Counted from the first letter of the stretch, positions 40,231-48,840 are shown. The stretch: DNA of 64,000 nt from MM2 sp035460165 (GCA_035460165.1 DATHWW010000008.1:1-64000); one strand, 5' to 3'. Numbers and translations are program-made. Notes: generated by a model from the letters alone, not told the origin.

Positions 40231-40758
40231 TTAGCACTTTGATGCGAGCATTACTTCAGGGATTGGCTGCAGCAATATGTCAGCTTCATTTCTTTTAATC
40301 GCTTGAATATCGATGGAACAATCAAACCCAGATTTATGCTGATAGGTGACTTGGTAATCTGCTCCATCTTCAGGAGTAAAAATTAAACCTGTCCCACATG
40401 CCATGGAGTGAAATATTCCAATTGTCGAGAAACCAAGTGCGATGGGTTTCCCGGCAGGAATGGTGGTTTCAATAAAGGCTGCATCGCTAGGAATTGTTGG
40501 TAAAGGCATCCCAATGGATTCCCGTTTAGGTTCATTCTTAGCTGTTACAACGCCTATCATTTGAGTTGACGATTCCCATCCAAAGGTGGTTTGGGGAATA
40601 CAGCTCTCTTTCAATACTGCCGCCCAAGCGATTCTATGAAGATTGGATACCATTCTCACATTTGCATGAGGTTGACCTGTGAGGTCAGGTTTATATGGTG
40701 TTGTGCATCCGGAGATGGTTATTGCGATGATGAAGCTGAGTACAGATCGAATTTTCAT
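40231..40758 (-). CDS. Hypothetical lipoprotein
   Basis: A 175-residue protein with lipobox TISGC (C18) and no recognised family. The mature part has four further cysteines (SCIPQ, MACGTG, DCSID and the C-terminal SKC), suggesting disulfides in the periplasm. It is AT-rich. The stop codon is in GTGCTAATAA. The 180 bases between it and the VOC gene are non-coding apart from the attC-like end. Confidence 0.7.
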   Translation of the reverse strand: MKIRSVLSFIIAITISGCTTPYKPDLTGQPHANVRMVSNLHRIAWAAVLKESCIPQTTFGWESSTQMIGVVTAKNEPKRESIGMPLPTIPSDAAFIETTIPAGKPIALGFSTIGIFHSMACGTGLIFTPEDGADYQVTYQHKSGFDCSIDIQAIKRNEADILLQPIPEVMLASKC

Positions 40759-40930
40759 TTTATGTTTCTCATTTTTATAGTGATACAGATTACTTCCTTG
40801 CTCGCATCATAGCCATGACCATACAGGGCGTAAACCATCACTTCTGCTAGGATCTTAGCGGTCCCGCTTGAGAGGCCCTGGAAGAAGTCTGGCCCTTTTG
40901 GAGTGACTATCTTTGCCATGTAACAGATTT

Positions 40931-40974
40931 GTTAAAACAAAATGCCCTCGGCATTGAAGGTGCGAGGGCATTTT
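40931..40974 (-). terminator. Terminator after the OmpA-family gene
   Basis: A 12-bp stem (AAAATGCCCTCG, 40939-40950, with 40963-40974) and a 12-base loop. On the minus strand it is followed by TTGTTTTAAC. It begins 18 bases after the stop of the OmpA-like lipoprotein gene. Confidence 0.8.
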
Positions 40975-40991
40975 ACTGTCCAGCGAAATAT

Positions 40992-41651
40992 TTATTGCTG
41001 AGCTGGTGCAGGCTCAGCAACAAAAATCTCCACGCGGCGGTTTTGGGCGCGGTTCGATGCGGTGTCGTTTGCCACCAAGGGTTCGCGTGAGCCGCGGCCG
41101 TCGATGGCGATGCGGTTGGAAGCTACGCCGCGGGTGACGAGGTAGTCGCGGGCGCTGGCGGCGCGGTTGACGGATAAGGGGTTGTTGATCGCGTCGCTGC
41201 CGGTGCTATCGGTGTGGCCGATGATTTGCACGGTGGCGGCCGGGTTGTTGACGAGGCCGGCGGCGAATTTGTCGAGAATCGGGCGGAAATTCGGCTTGAT
41301 GTCGGCGCGGCCGGTATCGAAGGAAATGTCGCTTGGGATTTCGAGTTTCAGGCGGTTGTCTTCGGTCTGGGATACTTCCACGCCGGTGCCGGCGGTGGCG
41401 GTTTCCATTTGTTCTTTCTGTGCCTGCATTTTCTTCGACCAGACGTTGCCGGCGAGTGCGCCGACGCCAGCACCTACCGCGGCGCCGATGGCCGCGCCCC
41501 GGCCCTTGCCTGCAACCCCGCCGAGCACGGCTCCGCCTGCTGCGCCGATGCCGGCGCCTTTGGCGGTGTCTTTCTGAGTTTCGGACATGTTGGCGCAGCC
41601 GCTGAGGGCGAGGGCGACGATGGTGGTGGCGATAATGGGTGTGTTGCGCAT
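40992..41651 (-). CDS. OmpA-family peptidoglycan-binding lipoprotein (YiaD-like)
   Basis: A 219-residue lipoprotein with lipobox ALSGC (C19). A glycine-zipper segment follows (GAGIGAAGGAVLGGVAGKGR and AAVGAGVGALAG, residues about 32-70). The C-terminal OmpA domain (about 110-215) shows SDISFDTGRADIKPNF, IIGHTDSTGSDAIN, LSVNRAASARDYL, and NRRVEIFVAE. It tethers the outer membrane to peptidoglycan. It is monocistronic with its own terminator. Confidence 0.93.
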   Translation of the reverse strand: MRNTPIIATTIVALALSGCANMSETQKDTAKGAGIGAAGGAVLGGVAGKGRGAAIGAAVGAGVGALAGNVWSKKMQAQKEQMETATAGTGVEVSQTEDNRLKLEIPSDISFDTGRADIKPNFRPILDKFAAGLVNNPAATVQIIGHTDSTGSDAINNPLSVNRAASARDYLVTRGVASNRIAIDGRGSREPLVANDTASNRAQNRRVEIFVAEPAPAQQ

Positions 41652-41734
41652 GAGATACCTCTTTTTAGGATGTTATGAAACAGTCGTTGGATCATTATCC
41701 CTTCGAAGGGTTCCGGCCAAATTGGCCGAGCGGG

Positions 41735-42385
41735 CTATTGCGCTGGGAAAGCCGGCCCGGGACTACCCGACTCCCACGCGTCGAACTTATGCATGACGCT
41801 GGAAAAAATCGCGGAATCGAGCAGTGTCGATAGCCAGCGCATCAGGTGCGGCCAGGGTTGCGCGTCGAACCACGCCTGGTCGGTCTGCGCGAATTGGCGG
41901 ACGAAGGGGAAGATTGCGATGTCGGCGAGCGCGGGGTGGCTGCCGAAGAGGTATGGCCGGCTGCTGAGATCGCTTTCCAGCTTGAGCAGGAAAGCGGCTC
42001 CAGCTGCGCGGTGTTGCAGTGCATCGACGTTATCGAAGCGATTCGGGTATTTGTAGCGGTCGAGGTGCAGCTTGAAATCGCCGTCGCATTGCGCGATCAG
42101 TTGCAGCATGTCATCAAGCGACTCATGCTCTGGCGTCAGCCACTGTTGCGGGTCGTTGCGCTCCAGTGCCCACAGCATGATGTCCAGGCTTTCTTCGATG
42201 ACCGTGCCGTCGGGCAGGACCACTACCGGGACGGTGCCTTTGGCAGAGGCTGCGAATAATTCCTGCGGTTTGGCGCGCAGGACGATTTCGCGCAGTTCGC
42301 ATACCGTGCCGCTTGCGAGCAGGGCCATGCGGGCGCGCATGGCGTAAGGGCAGCGGCGGAAGGAGTAGAGGATGGGGTGCTGCAT
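41735..42385 (-). CDS. Glutathione S-transferase family protein
   Basis: A 216-residue protein with an N-terminal thioredoxin-like domain (HPILYSFRRCPYAMRARMAL, the CPYA motif of glutaredoxin-2/GST-like proteins) and TVPVVVLPDGTVIEESLDI for glutathione binding, then an all-helical C-terminal domain. The start is set at 42385, where the family begins; the longer frame runs into trhO. It is on the same strand and 14 bases downstream of trhO, so co-transcription is likely. Confidence 0.9.
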   Translation of the reverse strand: MQHPILYSFRRCPYAMRARMALLASGTVCELREIVLRAKPQELFAASAKGTVPVVVLPDGTVIEESLDIMLWALERNDPQQWLTPEHESLDDMLQLIAQCDGDFKLHLDRYKYPNRFDNVDALQHRAAGAAFLLKLESDLSSRPYLFGSHPALADIAIFPFVRQFAQTDQAWFDAQPWPHLMRWLSTLLDSAIFSSVMHKFDAWESGSPGPAFPAQ

Positions 42386-42399
42386 CGTGTGTGCGGCGG

Positions 42400-43341
42400 T
42401 TATCCCTCGTGCGTCCTTTTGCCTTTGGTGAACGCCACGCCGATGTGTTTCTCGCCGCGCTTTTTTGCCAGGTCGATCTGACGCTGCCGTTCCGCTGCGC
42501 TGTTGAGCTGTTCTTCGGATTTGGTGCCGTGGCAGTGCGGGCAGCTGACGCCGTGGCGGTACAAGGGTGAGGCCTTGTCTTCTTCGCCGATCGGCTGGCG
42601 GCAGGCGCGGCAGAGTTCGTAATCGCCTTGTTCCAGGCCGTGCTTGATCGACACGCGCTCGTCGAATACAAAGCATTCGCCCTCCCACAGGCTTTGTTCC
42701 TCGGGCACGGTTTCCAGGTATTTGAGGATGCCGCCTTCGAGGTGGTAGACCTCGTCGTAGCCTTGGCTGCGCATGAAGGCGGTGGATTTTTCGCAGCGGA
42801 TACCACCGGTGCAGAACATCGCGATCTTGGGTTTATCCAGCAGATCTTTATGCGCCTCTACCCATTGCGGCAGTTCGGTGAAGGTTTTGGTGCCGGGATT
42901 CACCGCGCCCTTGAAGGTGCCGATGCCGACTTCGTAGTCGTTGCGGGTGTCGATGACGACCACGTCCGGGTCGCTGATCAGCGCGTTCCAGTCTTCCGGC
43001 TTCACATATTTGCCGGCCATTTTGTTCGGATCGACGCCCGGCACGCCCAGCTTGACAATTTCCTGCTTGAGACGCACCTTCATGCGGTAGAAGGGCATTT
43101 CGTCGGCCCAGGATTCCTTGTGCGTCAGGTCGGCCATGCGCGGATCGCTGCGCAAATAGTCGAGTACGGCACGGATGTTTGCGGGCAAGCCGGCGATGGT
43201 GCCGTTGATGCCTTCTTCCGCCAGCAGCAGCGTGCCTTTGATGCCGTGGGTGTTGCACACGTCGAGCAGCGGCTGCTGCAAATCGGCGTAGTCCGGCAGC
43301 GAAACGAATTTATAGAGGGCGGCGGTGAGAAAGCGCGACAT
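42400..43341 (-). CDS. trhO: tRNA uridine-34 hydroxylase TrhO (rhodanese-like)
   Basis: A 313-residue member of the UPF0176/TrhO family, which hydroxylates U34 of certain tRNAs with O2, giving ho5U. The N-terminal acylphosphatase-like domain (residues 1-100: LLAEEGINGTIAG) is followed by a rhodanese domain with the active loop CTGGIRCEKS. The C-terminal zinc-type cysteines are CRACRQP and CPHCHG. The start at 43341 (MSRFLTAALYKFV) matches the family. Length is close to E. coli YceA. Confidence 0.93.
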   Translation of the reverse strand: MSRFLTAALYKFVSLPDYADLQQPLLDVCNTHGIKGTLLLAEEGINGTIAGLPANIRAVLDYLRSDPRMADLTHKESWADEMPFYRMKVRLKQEIVKLGVPGVDPNKMAGKYVKPEDWNALISDPDVVVIDTRNDYEVGIGTFKGAVNPGTKTFTELPQWVEAHKDLLDKPKIAMFCTGGIRCEKSTAFMRSQGYDEVYHLEGGILKYLETVPEEQSLWEGECFVFDERVSIKHGLEQGDYELCRACRQPIGEEDKASPLYRHGVSCPHCHGTKSEEQLNSAAERQRQIDLAKKRGEKHIGVAFTKGKRTHEG

Positions 43342-43475
43342 CGTACATGACCAATTGCTAAAGGCGGGCAGAGTAGCACTAACCGGGCAATAAGAAAACC
43401 CATAATAATCCGCAGCTTGGCTAGCCGCGTCGGCTGTCTTCCGTCTCGTCAAACAAGACGCGGCTCAGCGCCCTG

Positions 43476-44321
43476 TCAGTGCGCCGCCCTCAGCTGGATA
43501 TCCGCCATGGTTGCCGCCTTGCGCCATAGCACCAGGCAGGCGTCGATGGCTTCGGTGGCAACCTGGAAATAGCGTTCCGGAGCGATGTCGATATGCTCCG
43601 CCGCGATGATGCGGCTGGTGAGCAGGTCCAGCAGGACTTTTACCTTTTCCTGGCTGTCCTGGCCGATATCCTTCAACGAGGGATCGATCTGGGACAGGCA
43701 GTCGTCGATGCGCCTTCCCAGAAAAGTCAGGCGGATGCGGCCGACGGCGCCGCAATTGCCTTTGGCGGCAAAGCCGGTGCCCATCGCGCGCACCTGGCCA
43801 ACAGTCTCTACCAGCAGCGGCAGGCGCATTAGCAGGGTTTCCAGCAGTTTGGCCATGCGGCGGTCGCGCACTTCCAGCAGGCCGGCGCGCTCGCCGATGT
43901 CGCCGATGAAATGGAGGATGCGGCGTATGAGGTCGGTGTGCTGGGTATAGCTTTGCGCGGGCTCCAGATTGCGCACGTTGGCGCGCAGGCCGAGCCAGTC
44001 TTCGCTCAGGGATTTCAGGTCCTCGCGGCTGCTGGCCAACGCGCGGTCGGCCTGTGTGGTGAGGTTGAGCGCCGTCAGCGCGGCATCGATTTCCGCCTGC
44101 TTGACGGTCTGGCGCGGGGCGAAGGCTTGGTCGCCATTGAGCAGCGCGGCCGAAATGCCGCGGTGCTGCTGAACCACGGTCATCAGCGAGATCCCATGCT
44201 GTACCGCCTGCAAGCCGTTGCGGCGCTGTTCGCAGCGCTGGCTGCGGCGTTGGAGTTCGAAACAGAACAGGGCCGTCAGCAGCAGGATGAGGATGCCGAA
44301 GCCGGTGAGTATTGCATTCAT
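43476..44321 (-). CDS. Membrane-anchored NIT-like sensor protein
   Basis: A 281-residue protein with one N-terminal membrane helix (residues about 4-22) followed by basic residues, placing the rest in the cytoplasm. The body is helical and resembles nitrate/nitrite-sensing (NIT) domains: SLMTVVQQHRGISAALLNGD is close to the NIT pattern L-x-x-E-R-G-x-S. There is no output domain. It is the last gene of the EAL-MCP operon, 16 bases after the transducer gene. The ligand is unknown; the NIT assignment is moderate. Confidence 0.7.
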   Translation of the reverse strand: MNAILTGFGILILLLTALFCFELQRRSQRCEQRRNGLQAVQHGISLMTVVQQHRGISAALLNGDQAFAPRQTVKQAEIDAALTALNLTTQADRALASSREDLKSLSEDWLGLRANVRNLEPAQSYTQHTDLIRRILHFIGDIGERAGLLEVRDRRMAKLLETLLMRLPLLVETVGQVRAMGTGFAAKGNCGAVGRIRLTFLGRRIDDCLSQIDPSLKDIGQDSQEKVKVLLDLLTSRIIAAEHIDIAPERYFQVATEAIDACLVLWRKAATMADIQLRAAH

Positions 44322-44337
44322 GTGTAATCCCTTGACC

Positions 44338-45537
44338 CTAGAGTTTGAAATGCGCCACGCCGGTACGCAGCAGCTTTGCCAGGCTTTCGAGATAGCCCGC
44401 CACCGCAGCGGCTTCCTTGCTGACGTTTTCGTTGCTTTTGGCTTTGGCGGTAATCGCCGCCATGCTCTCGGCGACGTAGTTGCTTGCCGTGTGTTGCTCG
44501 GAGGTGGCGACGGCAATGGCGTGCACGTGCTCCAGCGTATCGTGCGCGCCTTGCTGGATGTCGAGCAGCGCATTGCCTGCCTGCTGCGCAAGCAGCACGC
44601 CTTTTTCGGCTTGCGATTTGCTCTTGTCCATGCTGACCACCGCCGCCTGGATTTCGCGCAGGATGGCGCTGATCATGCCGCTGATTTCACCGGTGGCATT
44701 GGCGGTGCGTTCGGCCAGTTTACGTACTTCATCCGACACCACGGCGAAGCCGCGCCCATGCTCCCCGGCACGTGCCGCCTCAATGGCGGCGTTGAGCGCC
44801 AGCAGGTTGGTCTGGTCGGCGATTTCCTTGATCACTTCGATGATGCTGCTGATCTCGCCGGAGCGCGTACCCAGCGAAGACACCAGCGACGACAGGTCGA
44901 TGACCGAATCGCGGATTCGTTCCATCTCGCCGCACGCTTGCTTGACGACAGTCGCACCTTCGCCGGCCAGCTGCTCCGACGAGCGGGCGATGCCTTCGGT
45001 TTCGCGTGCGCCGGCAGACACCTGCTCGATGCCGTTGCGCATCTGCTCGACGGCGCTGGAGGCGGCTTCCGCCAGCTTGTGCTGTTCGCTGGCGCCGGTC
45101 AGTACGCTGGCGGCCGAGGCTGCCAGTTCGGTGGAGGCGCTGGCGACTTCTTCCGCAGCGCCGTTGACGTCGGCGATCAGGCGCCCGGTCTTGCGCACCA
45201 TTTCGTTGACGCGCATCGCCGATTTGCACACTTCGTCGCGGCCTTCGACGACGACGCGCACCGTCAGGTCGCCTTCCGCCAGTTGTTTGACCGAAGCCAG
45301 CAAATCGTTGGCAGTCTGCAATGAAGCCAGATAGAGCGCGGTGAGCAGGTAAAAGGCCAGCGCTGCGAAGAGCAGGGCGGAGATTTCCAGCCATTCCGCC
45401 GGTATCCGGCCGAGTTGTCGCGTGCTCAGGAACAGAATGATGGAAGGCAGTAGGAATAAGCTGCCGACCACCTGGAATTTGCTACGCAGGCTGAGCCGGT
45501 GCATGAGTCCGACCGCCGGTTGCATCAAAAAGCGCAT
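44338..45537 (-). CDS. Methyl-accepting chemotaxis protein
   Basis: A 399-residue transducer. Two closely spaced membrane helices (about residues 22-40 and 50-72) have only about a ten-residue loop between them, so there is no periplasmic sensor domain. A HAMP-like linker (LASVKQLAEGDLTVRVVVEG) and the signalling domain follow; the hairpin tip is EIADQTNLLALNAAIEAARA and GEHGRGFAVVSDEVRKLAER. It overlaps the EAL gene stop (ATGA) and precedes the NIT-like gene. It probably senses through partners or the membrane state. Confidence 0.93.
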   Translation of the reverse strand: MRFLMQPAVGLMHRLSLRSKFQVVGSLFLLPSIILFLSTRQLGRIPAEWLEISALLFAALAFYLLTALYLASLQTANDLLASVKQLAEGDLTVRVVVEGRDEVCKSAMRVNEMVRKTGRLIADVNGAAEEVASASTELAASAASVLTGASEQHKLAEAASSAVEQMRNGIEQVSAGARETEGIARSSEQLAGEGATVVKQACGEMERIRDSVIDLSSLVSSLGTRSGEISSIIEVIKEIADQTNLLALNAAIEAARAGEHGRGFAVVSDEVRKLAERTANATGEISGMISAILREIQAAVVSMDKSKSQAEKGVLLAQQAGNALLDIQQGAHDTLEHVHAIAVATSEQHTASNYVAESMAAITAKAKSNENVSKEAAAVAGYLESLAKLLRTGVAHFKL

Positions 45538-46817
45538 CACAGGCGTTCTCCTTCTTCCAGCCATTCCACGTCGCAGCACAGCACGCGGGTGTGGCCGCCG
45601 GACTGGAAGGTGGCGGACAGCGTAACGCACAGGCGCGAGCTGGTGATCGACAGGTAAGGGTGGCTGATTTGCAACTCGCCCGGCTGCGACATGGCGCGGT
45701 AGTGATAGGGCTTGTGCGCCCAGTTTGCGCCGCGTGTGTTTGCCAGCGGCATGAAGCGGCTGACGCTCTTGGCATTTGCAGGGCGGAGGGTGGCGCCCAT
45801 TTGGCGGCCTTCGGCATCGGCGATATAGCAGTTATCGATGCGCGGCAGTTCGAACAGCGCAGCGCACGCAGCGCGCAGGCTCTGTCCGCTGGCGAGGCGT
45901 AGCAGCGCACATTTGAATTCCAGTATGTAGGGTTGCAGGGAGTGATGCTGCATGCCGTCGCGCAATGCCGGCGGATGGGCACGGACGATTTCTGCCAGCC
46001 CGCCGTCGCCTTCCAGCAGCGGAATGGGGTTGGGCCGGGCGAAATAAAAACCTTGCAGCAGGTCAGCGTCGCTGTCGAGCGCGATCGACGCCTGTGTGGC
46101 GGTTTCCACGCCCTCCAGCAGCGCCAGGCTGCCGGCTTCGTGGATCAGCGCCACGGTGGCTTTCAGCACGCGGCGCGCCTTGTGGTTGGATTCGGCGGCG
46201 GCGATGATCTTGCGATCGAGCTTCACGATATCCGGACTTACACGCCAGATGCGCTCAAGGTCGGAAGCCTCGGCGCCGAAGTCGTCGATGGCCACCACGC
46301 AACCGGCTTCGCGGTAAAACTCCACCGCCTCGGTGAGCAACCGGAAGTCGGGAATCACGCCTTCGACGATTTCGATGACGACCTGTTGCGGCGCAATCTC
46401 GCAGTGCGCCAGCAAATCCGCGAAGAACGGCTCGTGATCGCGCCGACGATTGATGACCTGTGACGATACGTTGAGGAACAACCAGAGGTTTTCCGTGTTG
46501 CCGACCTGGTAGTTATGCAGGTGGACGGCGCGGCACAAGCGATCCAGGAAAACCGATTGCGATTCGTTTTCCGCACTTTCCAGCAGATCGAGCGGCGATA
46601 CCGGCATGCATTCCTGTGCGGTGGTGGCGCGCAGCAGCCCTTCGTGGCCGACGATGCGGCGGTGCGGCACGCTATAGATCGGCTGGAAGGCGCTGTCGAT
46701 GATGGTTTCCTTGAAATAGCCGTAAGCGCGCCCGACCACCACGGCGATGGCGCGCTGTATTTCATTCAGCGATGCAGGAAGCTGTGTTTCCGGATATGCC
46801 CTGGCAAGCGATTGCAT
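45537..46817 (-). CDS. EAL-domain protein (cyclic di-GMP phosphodiesterase) with C-terminal sensor domain
   Basis: A 426-residue soluble protein. The EAL domain covers about residues 35-280: the signature is EGL instead of EAL at E59 (GHEGLLRA), with FLNVSSQV, EIVEG, AIDDFGAEASD, VKLDR, EGVET and LQGFYFARP all present. The metal ligands and catalytic glutamate thus appear complete and it should hydrolyse c-di-GMP. The C-terminal 120 residues look like a PAS/Cache-type sensor. The gene leads an operon with the chemotaxis transducer (1-base-overlapping stop/start, ATGA) and NIT-like protein. Confidence 0.9.
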   Translation of the reverse strand: MQSLARAYPETQLPASLNEIQRAIAVVVGRAYGYFKETIIDSAFQPIYSVPHRRIVGHEGLLRATTAQECMPVSPLDLLESAENESQSVFLDRLCRAVHLHNYQVGNTENLWLFLNVSSQVINRRRDHEPFFADLLAHCEIAPQQVVIEIVEGVIPDFRLLTEAVEFYREAGCVVAIDDFGAEASDLERIWRVSPDIVKLDRKIIAAAESNHKARRVLKATVALIHEAGSLALLEGVETATQASIALDSDADLLQGFYFARPNPIPLLEGDGGLAEIVRAHPPALRDGMQHHSLQPYILEFKCALLRLASGQSLRAACAALFELPRIDNCYIADAEGRQMGATLRPANAKSVSRFMPLANTRGANWAHKPYHYRAMSQPGELQISHPYLSITSSRLCVTLSATFQSGGHTRVLCCDVEWLEEGERL

Positions 46818-47106
46818 GGACCTTCCTCCAAAAAAAAGCGTCTATCGAGGGCAAAACTCGATAGACGCCGTTGTCTTATTGTTGATAGTGGGTACACGCA
46901 GCATTGGTGTACCGATCGGTGAAGCCTAAAGCAAAAGCTGTTCCAGGATTTTATGGCTTTGATTTATATAGGTTCGTTAACAGCACTAAAATTTCGGATA
47001 GTGAAATCGTTCCCATTACGCACAAAAGTTGTGCGCGCTTGGTCAGTGTAAGTAAATGGCTGCGCCGTCGACTAACCGGCACAACCTTTGAGAAAGCGAG
47101 TTCGCC

Positions 47107-47481
47107 ATGAAAATCGTCAAAGCATTGTTGTCTGCATTCGTTCTGATGGCCGCGACTGTAGCGCAGGCCGAACCCTATACGCAGGAGGCGTTCGACAGAC
47201 TGCTCAGTGAAGGCAAGCCGACGCTGGTGGCGGTGCATGCCGACTGGTGCCCGACCTGCAAGCGGCAAGCGCCGATTATCGATGCCCTGCTGAAGCAGCC
47301 TGCTTATCGCGCCATCACGCTGCTCAAGGTGGATTTCGACCAACAGAAGGATGTTGTGAAAAGTCTGCGTGTCCCCAGGCAAAGCGCGCTCATCGTGTAC
47401 AAGAACGGCAAGGAAGTTGCACGCAGCCTAGGCGATACCTCGCGCGTGGGCATTGAGAATCTACTGAAGCGCGCGATCTGA
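47107..47481 (+). CDS. Secreted thioredoxin-like protein
   Basis: A 124-residue protein with a signal peptide ending at VAQAE (about residue 22) and one thioredoxin fold. The active site is WCPTCK (residues about 49-54) and the cis-proline is in RVPRQSALIVYKNG. It lies 7 bases upstream of a CcdA-like gene, so the pair probably forms a periplasmic thiol-reduction path, with CcdA passing electrons from cytoplasmic thioredoxin to this protein. Targets could be cytochrome c maturation or repair of oxidised thiols. Confidence 0.9.
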   Translation: MKIVKALLSAFVLMAATVAQAEPYTQEAFDRLLSEGKPTLVAVHADWCPTCKRQAPIIDALLKQPAYRAITLLKVDFDQQKDVVKSLRVPRQSALIVYKNGKEVARSLGDTSRVGIENLLKRAI

Positions 47482-47488
47482 GGTCGCC

Positions 47489-48217
47489 ATGTTCACCGAG
47501 GTCGGCACCTATGGCCTGAGTCTGGCGGCCGGTACGCTTTCTACGCTATCGCCTTGCGTGCTGCCGCTGGTGCCCATCCTGGTTGGATCGGCATTGATAA
47601 CGCATCGCTTGGGGCCGCATGCGCTGGCGGCCGGTCTGGCACTGTCGTTTACGCTGGTGGGCGTCTTTATTGTCGGCCTCGGCGCCGCCATCGGACTGGA
47701 TCAGGATGTGTTCCGCAATATCGCGGCGGTACTGTTGCTGCTGTTCGGCGTCGTGCTGGTGTCGCCCGCATTGCAGACGAGGTTTGCGGTTGCGGCATCC
47801 CGGCTGGGCGGCCCCGGACTATCGTTGATGAATCGCATTTCCGGCGAAAGCCTGGGCGGGCAGTTTGCGCTGGGCATGCTGCTGGGCGTGGTCTGGACGC
47901 CCTGCGTCGGCCCGACGCTGGGAGCCACCATCACCCTCGCCAGCCAGGGGCAGGATCTGGGGCATGTGGCGCTGATGATGGCTTTATTCGGACTGGGCGC
48001 GGGCATTCCGCTGGTGTTGCTGGGCATGCTCTCGCGTCAGGCGATGATGAGGTTTCGCGACAAATTGCTGGTGGCGGGCAAGACTGGCAAGTGGGTGCTG
48101 GGCGGTATGTTGCTATTGATGGGCATCCTGATTCTGACCGGGGCCGACAAGGAATTCGAGGCCTTTGCCCTGAGCTTGTCTCCAGATTGGCTGACGGAAC
48201 TGACGAGTTCGATCTGA
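47489..48217 (+). CDS. CcdA/DsbD-type transmembrane electron carrier
   Basis: A 242-residue protein with six predicted membrane helices. The redox cysteines lie in LSPCVLPLVPI (helix 1) and WTPCVGPTLGA (helix 4), the hallmark positions of the CcdA/DsbD-beta family. It transfers reducing power across the inner membrane and is coupled to the preceding thioredoxin-like gene. It lacks the extra N- and C-terminal domains of full DsbD, which the separate thioredoxin may supply. Confidence 0.93.
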   Translation: MFTEVGTYGLSLAAGTLSTLSPCVLPLVPILVGSALITHRLGPHALAAGLALSFTLVGVFIVGLGAAIGLDQDVFRNIAAVLLLLFGVVLVSPALQTRFAVAASRLGGPGLSLMNRISGESLGGQFALGMLLGVVWTPCVGPTLGATITLASQGQDLGHVALMMALFGLGAGIPLVLLGMLSRQAMMRFRDKLLVAGKTGKWVLGGMLLLMGILILTGADKEFEAFALSLSPDWLTELTSSI

Positions 48218-48360
48218 TTCATTCCCGGGTGCGAAACAGGGGGCTTTTTGACCGCGTCAAGCACACACTTACCAGTCATGCTGAAGGTGAGCATTATTAT
48301 TTTAAATAACTTTATTAAAATACATAATATTCAATAACTTGAAACATTGTTATTAATATT

Positions 48361-48374
48361 AGCCCATATGGGCT
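48361..48374. promoter_or_regulatory. Perfect palindrome upstream of the secreted-protein gene
   Basis: AGCCCATATGGGCT, a 14-base perfect palindrome, lies 72 bases before the start codon in an AT-rich region (48290-48440) that probably holds the promoter. It is a possible operator; no matching regulator is known. Confidence 0.4.
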
Positions 48375-48445
48375 ATTGGTTGAGATAGTTCCTGCGAGTT
48401 TTAATGGATCCATCGATTTTAAAATGATGGAAAAGGAGTGCCATT

Positions 48446-48790
48446 ATGATTCGCAAGAAACTGTTGGCATCGGTGGCGGCGGCATCGCTAGGAATAGCGG
48501 TTTATACTTCACTTGGTGCGGCGACGATACTGCCTGATATGCCGAGTTTGCCGACGCAAACCGAAAAAGGTGTTATTTTTTATTTCACTACCAAGACGGA
48601 ATCGTTTTTCGATTACTTCGAGGATCAACATGCGCGTAAGCGGGCTGTTCTTGCCACACCGGCAGAGGCGACGTTTCAGGGGCCTTATTCCCTGATGGTG
48701 TCGGGGAATGATGGCGCCAATTCATTCGGCATGGTACTGGCAAGTCTGGGATTGATGGCGGTAATCGTGCATCGCCGGCGCAATATCTGA
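48446..48790 (+). CDS. Small secreted protein with exosortase-tag-like C terminus
   Basis: A 114-residue protein. The N-terminal signal (LLASVAAASLGIAVYTSLGA) suggests export. The C terminus has a short polar stretch (VSGNDGANS), a hydrophobic helix (FGMVLASLGLMAVIV) and a basic cluster HRRRNI, the three-part layout of PEP-CTERM/exosortase sorting signals, but no PEP motif is present. It lies just before an EPS cluster of the kind that usually carries exosortase B. GAAAAGGAG gives a strong ribosome site, and AT-rich upstream DNA suggests its own promoter. The function is unknown. Confidence 0.75.
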   Translation: MIRKKLLASVAAASLGIAVYTSLGAATILPDMPSLPTQTEKGVIFYFTTKTESFFDYFEDQHARKRAVLATPAEATFQGPYSLMVSGNDGANSFGMVLASLGLMAVIVHRRRNI

Positions 48791-48810
48791 AACCAGGCAA
48801 TAGTTTAAAA

Positions 48811-48840
48811 CAAAAGGCCCTTATGGGCCTTTTGTGTTTT
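48811..48840. terminator. Bidirectional terminator
   Basis: A 10-bp stem (CAAAAGGCCC, 48811-48820, with 48825-48834), TTAT loop and T-rich tail. It separates the secreted-protein gene from the convergent VanZ-like gene. Confidence 0.88.
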
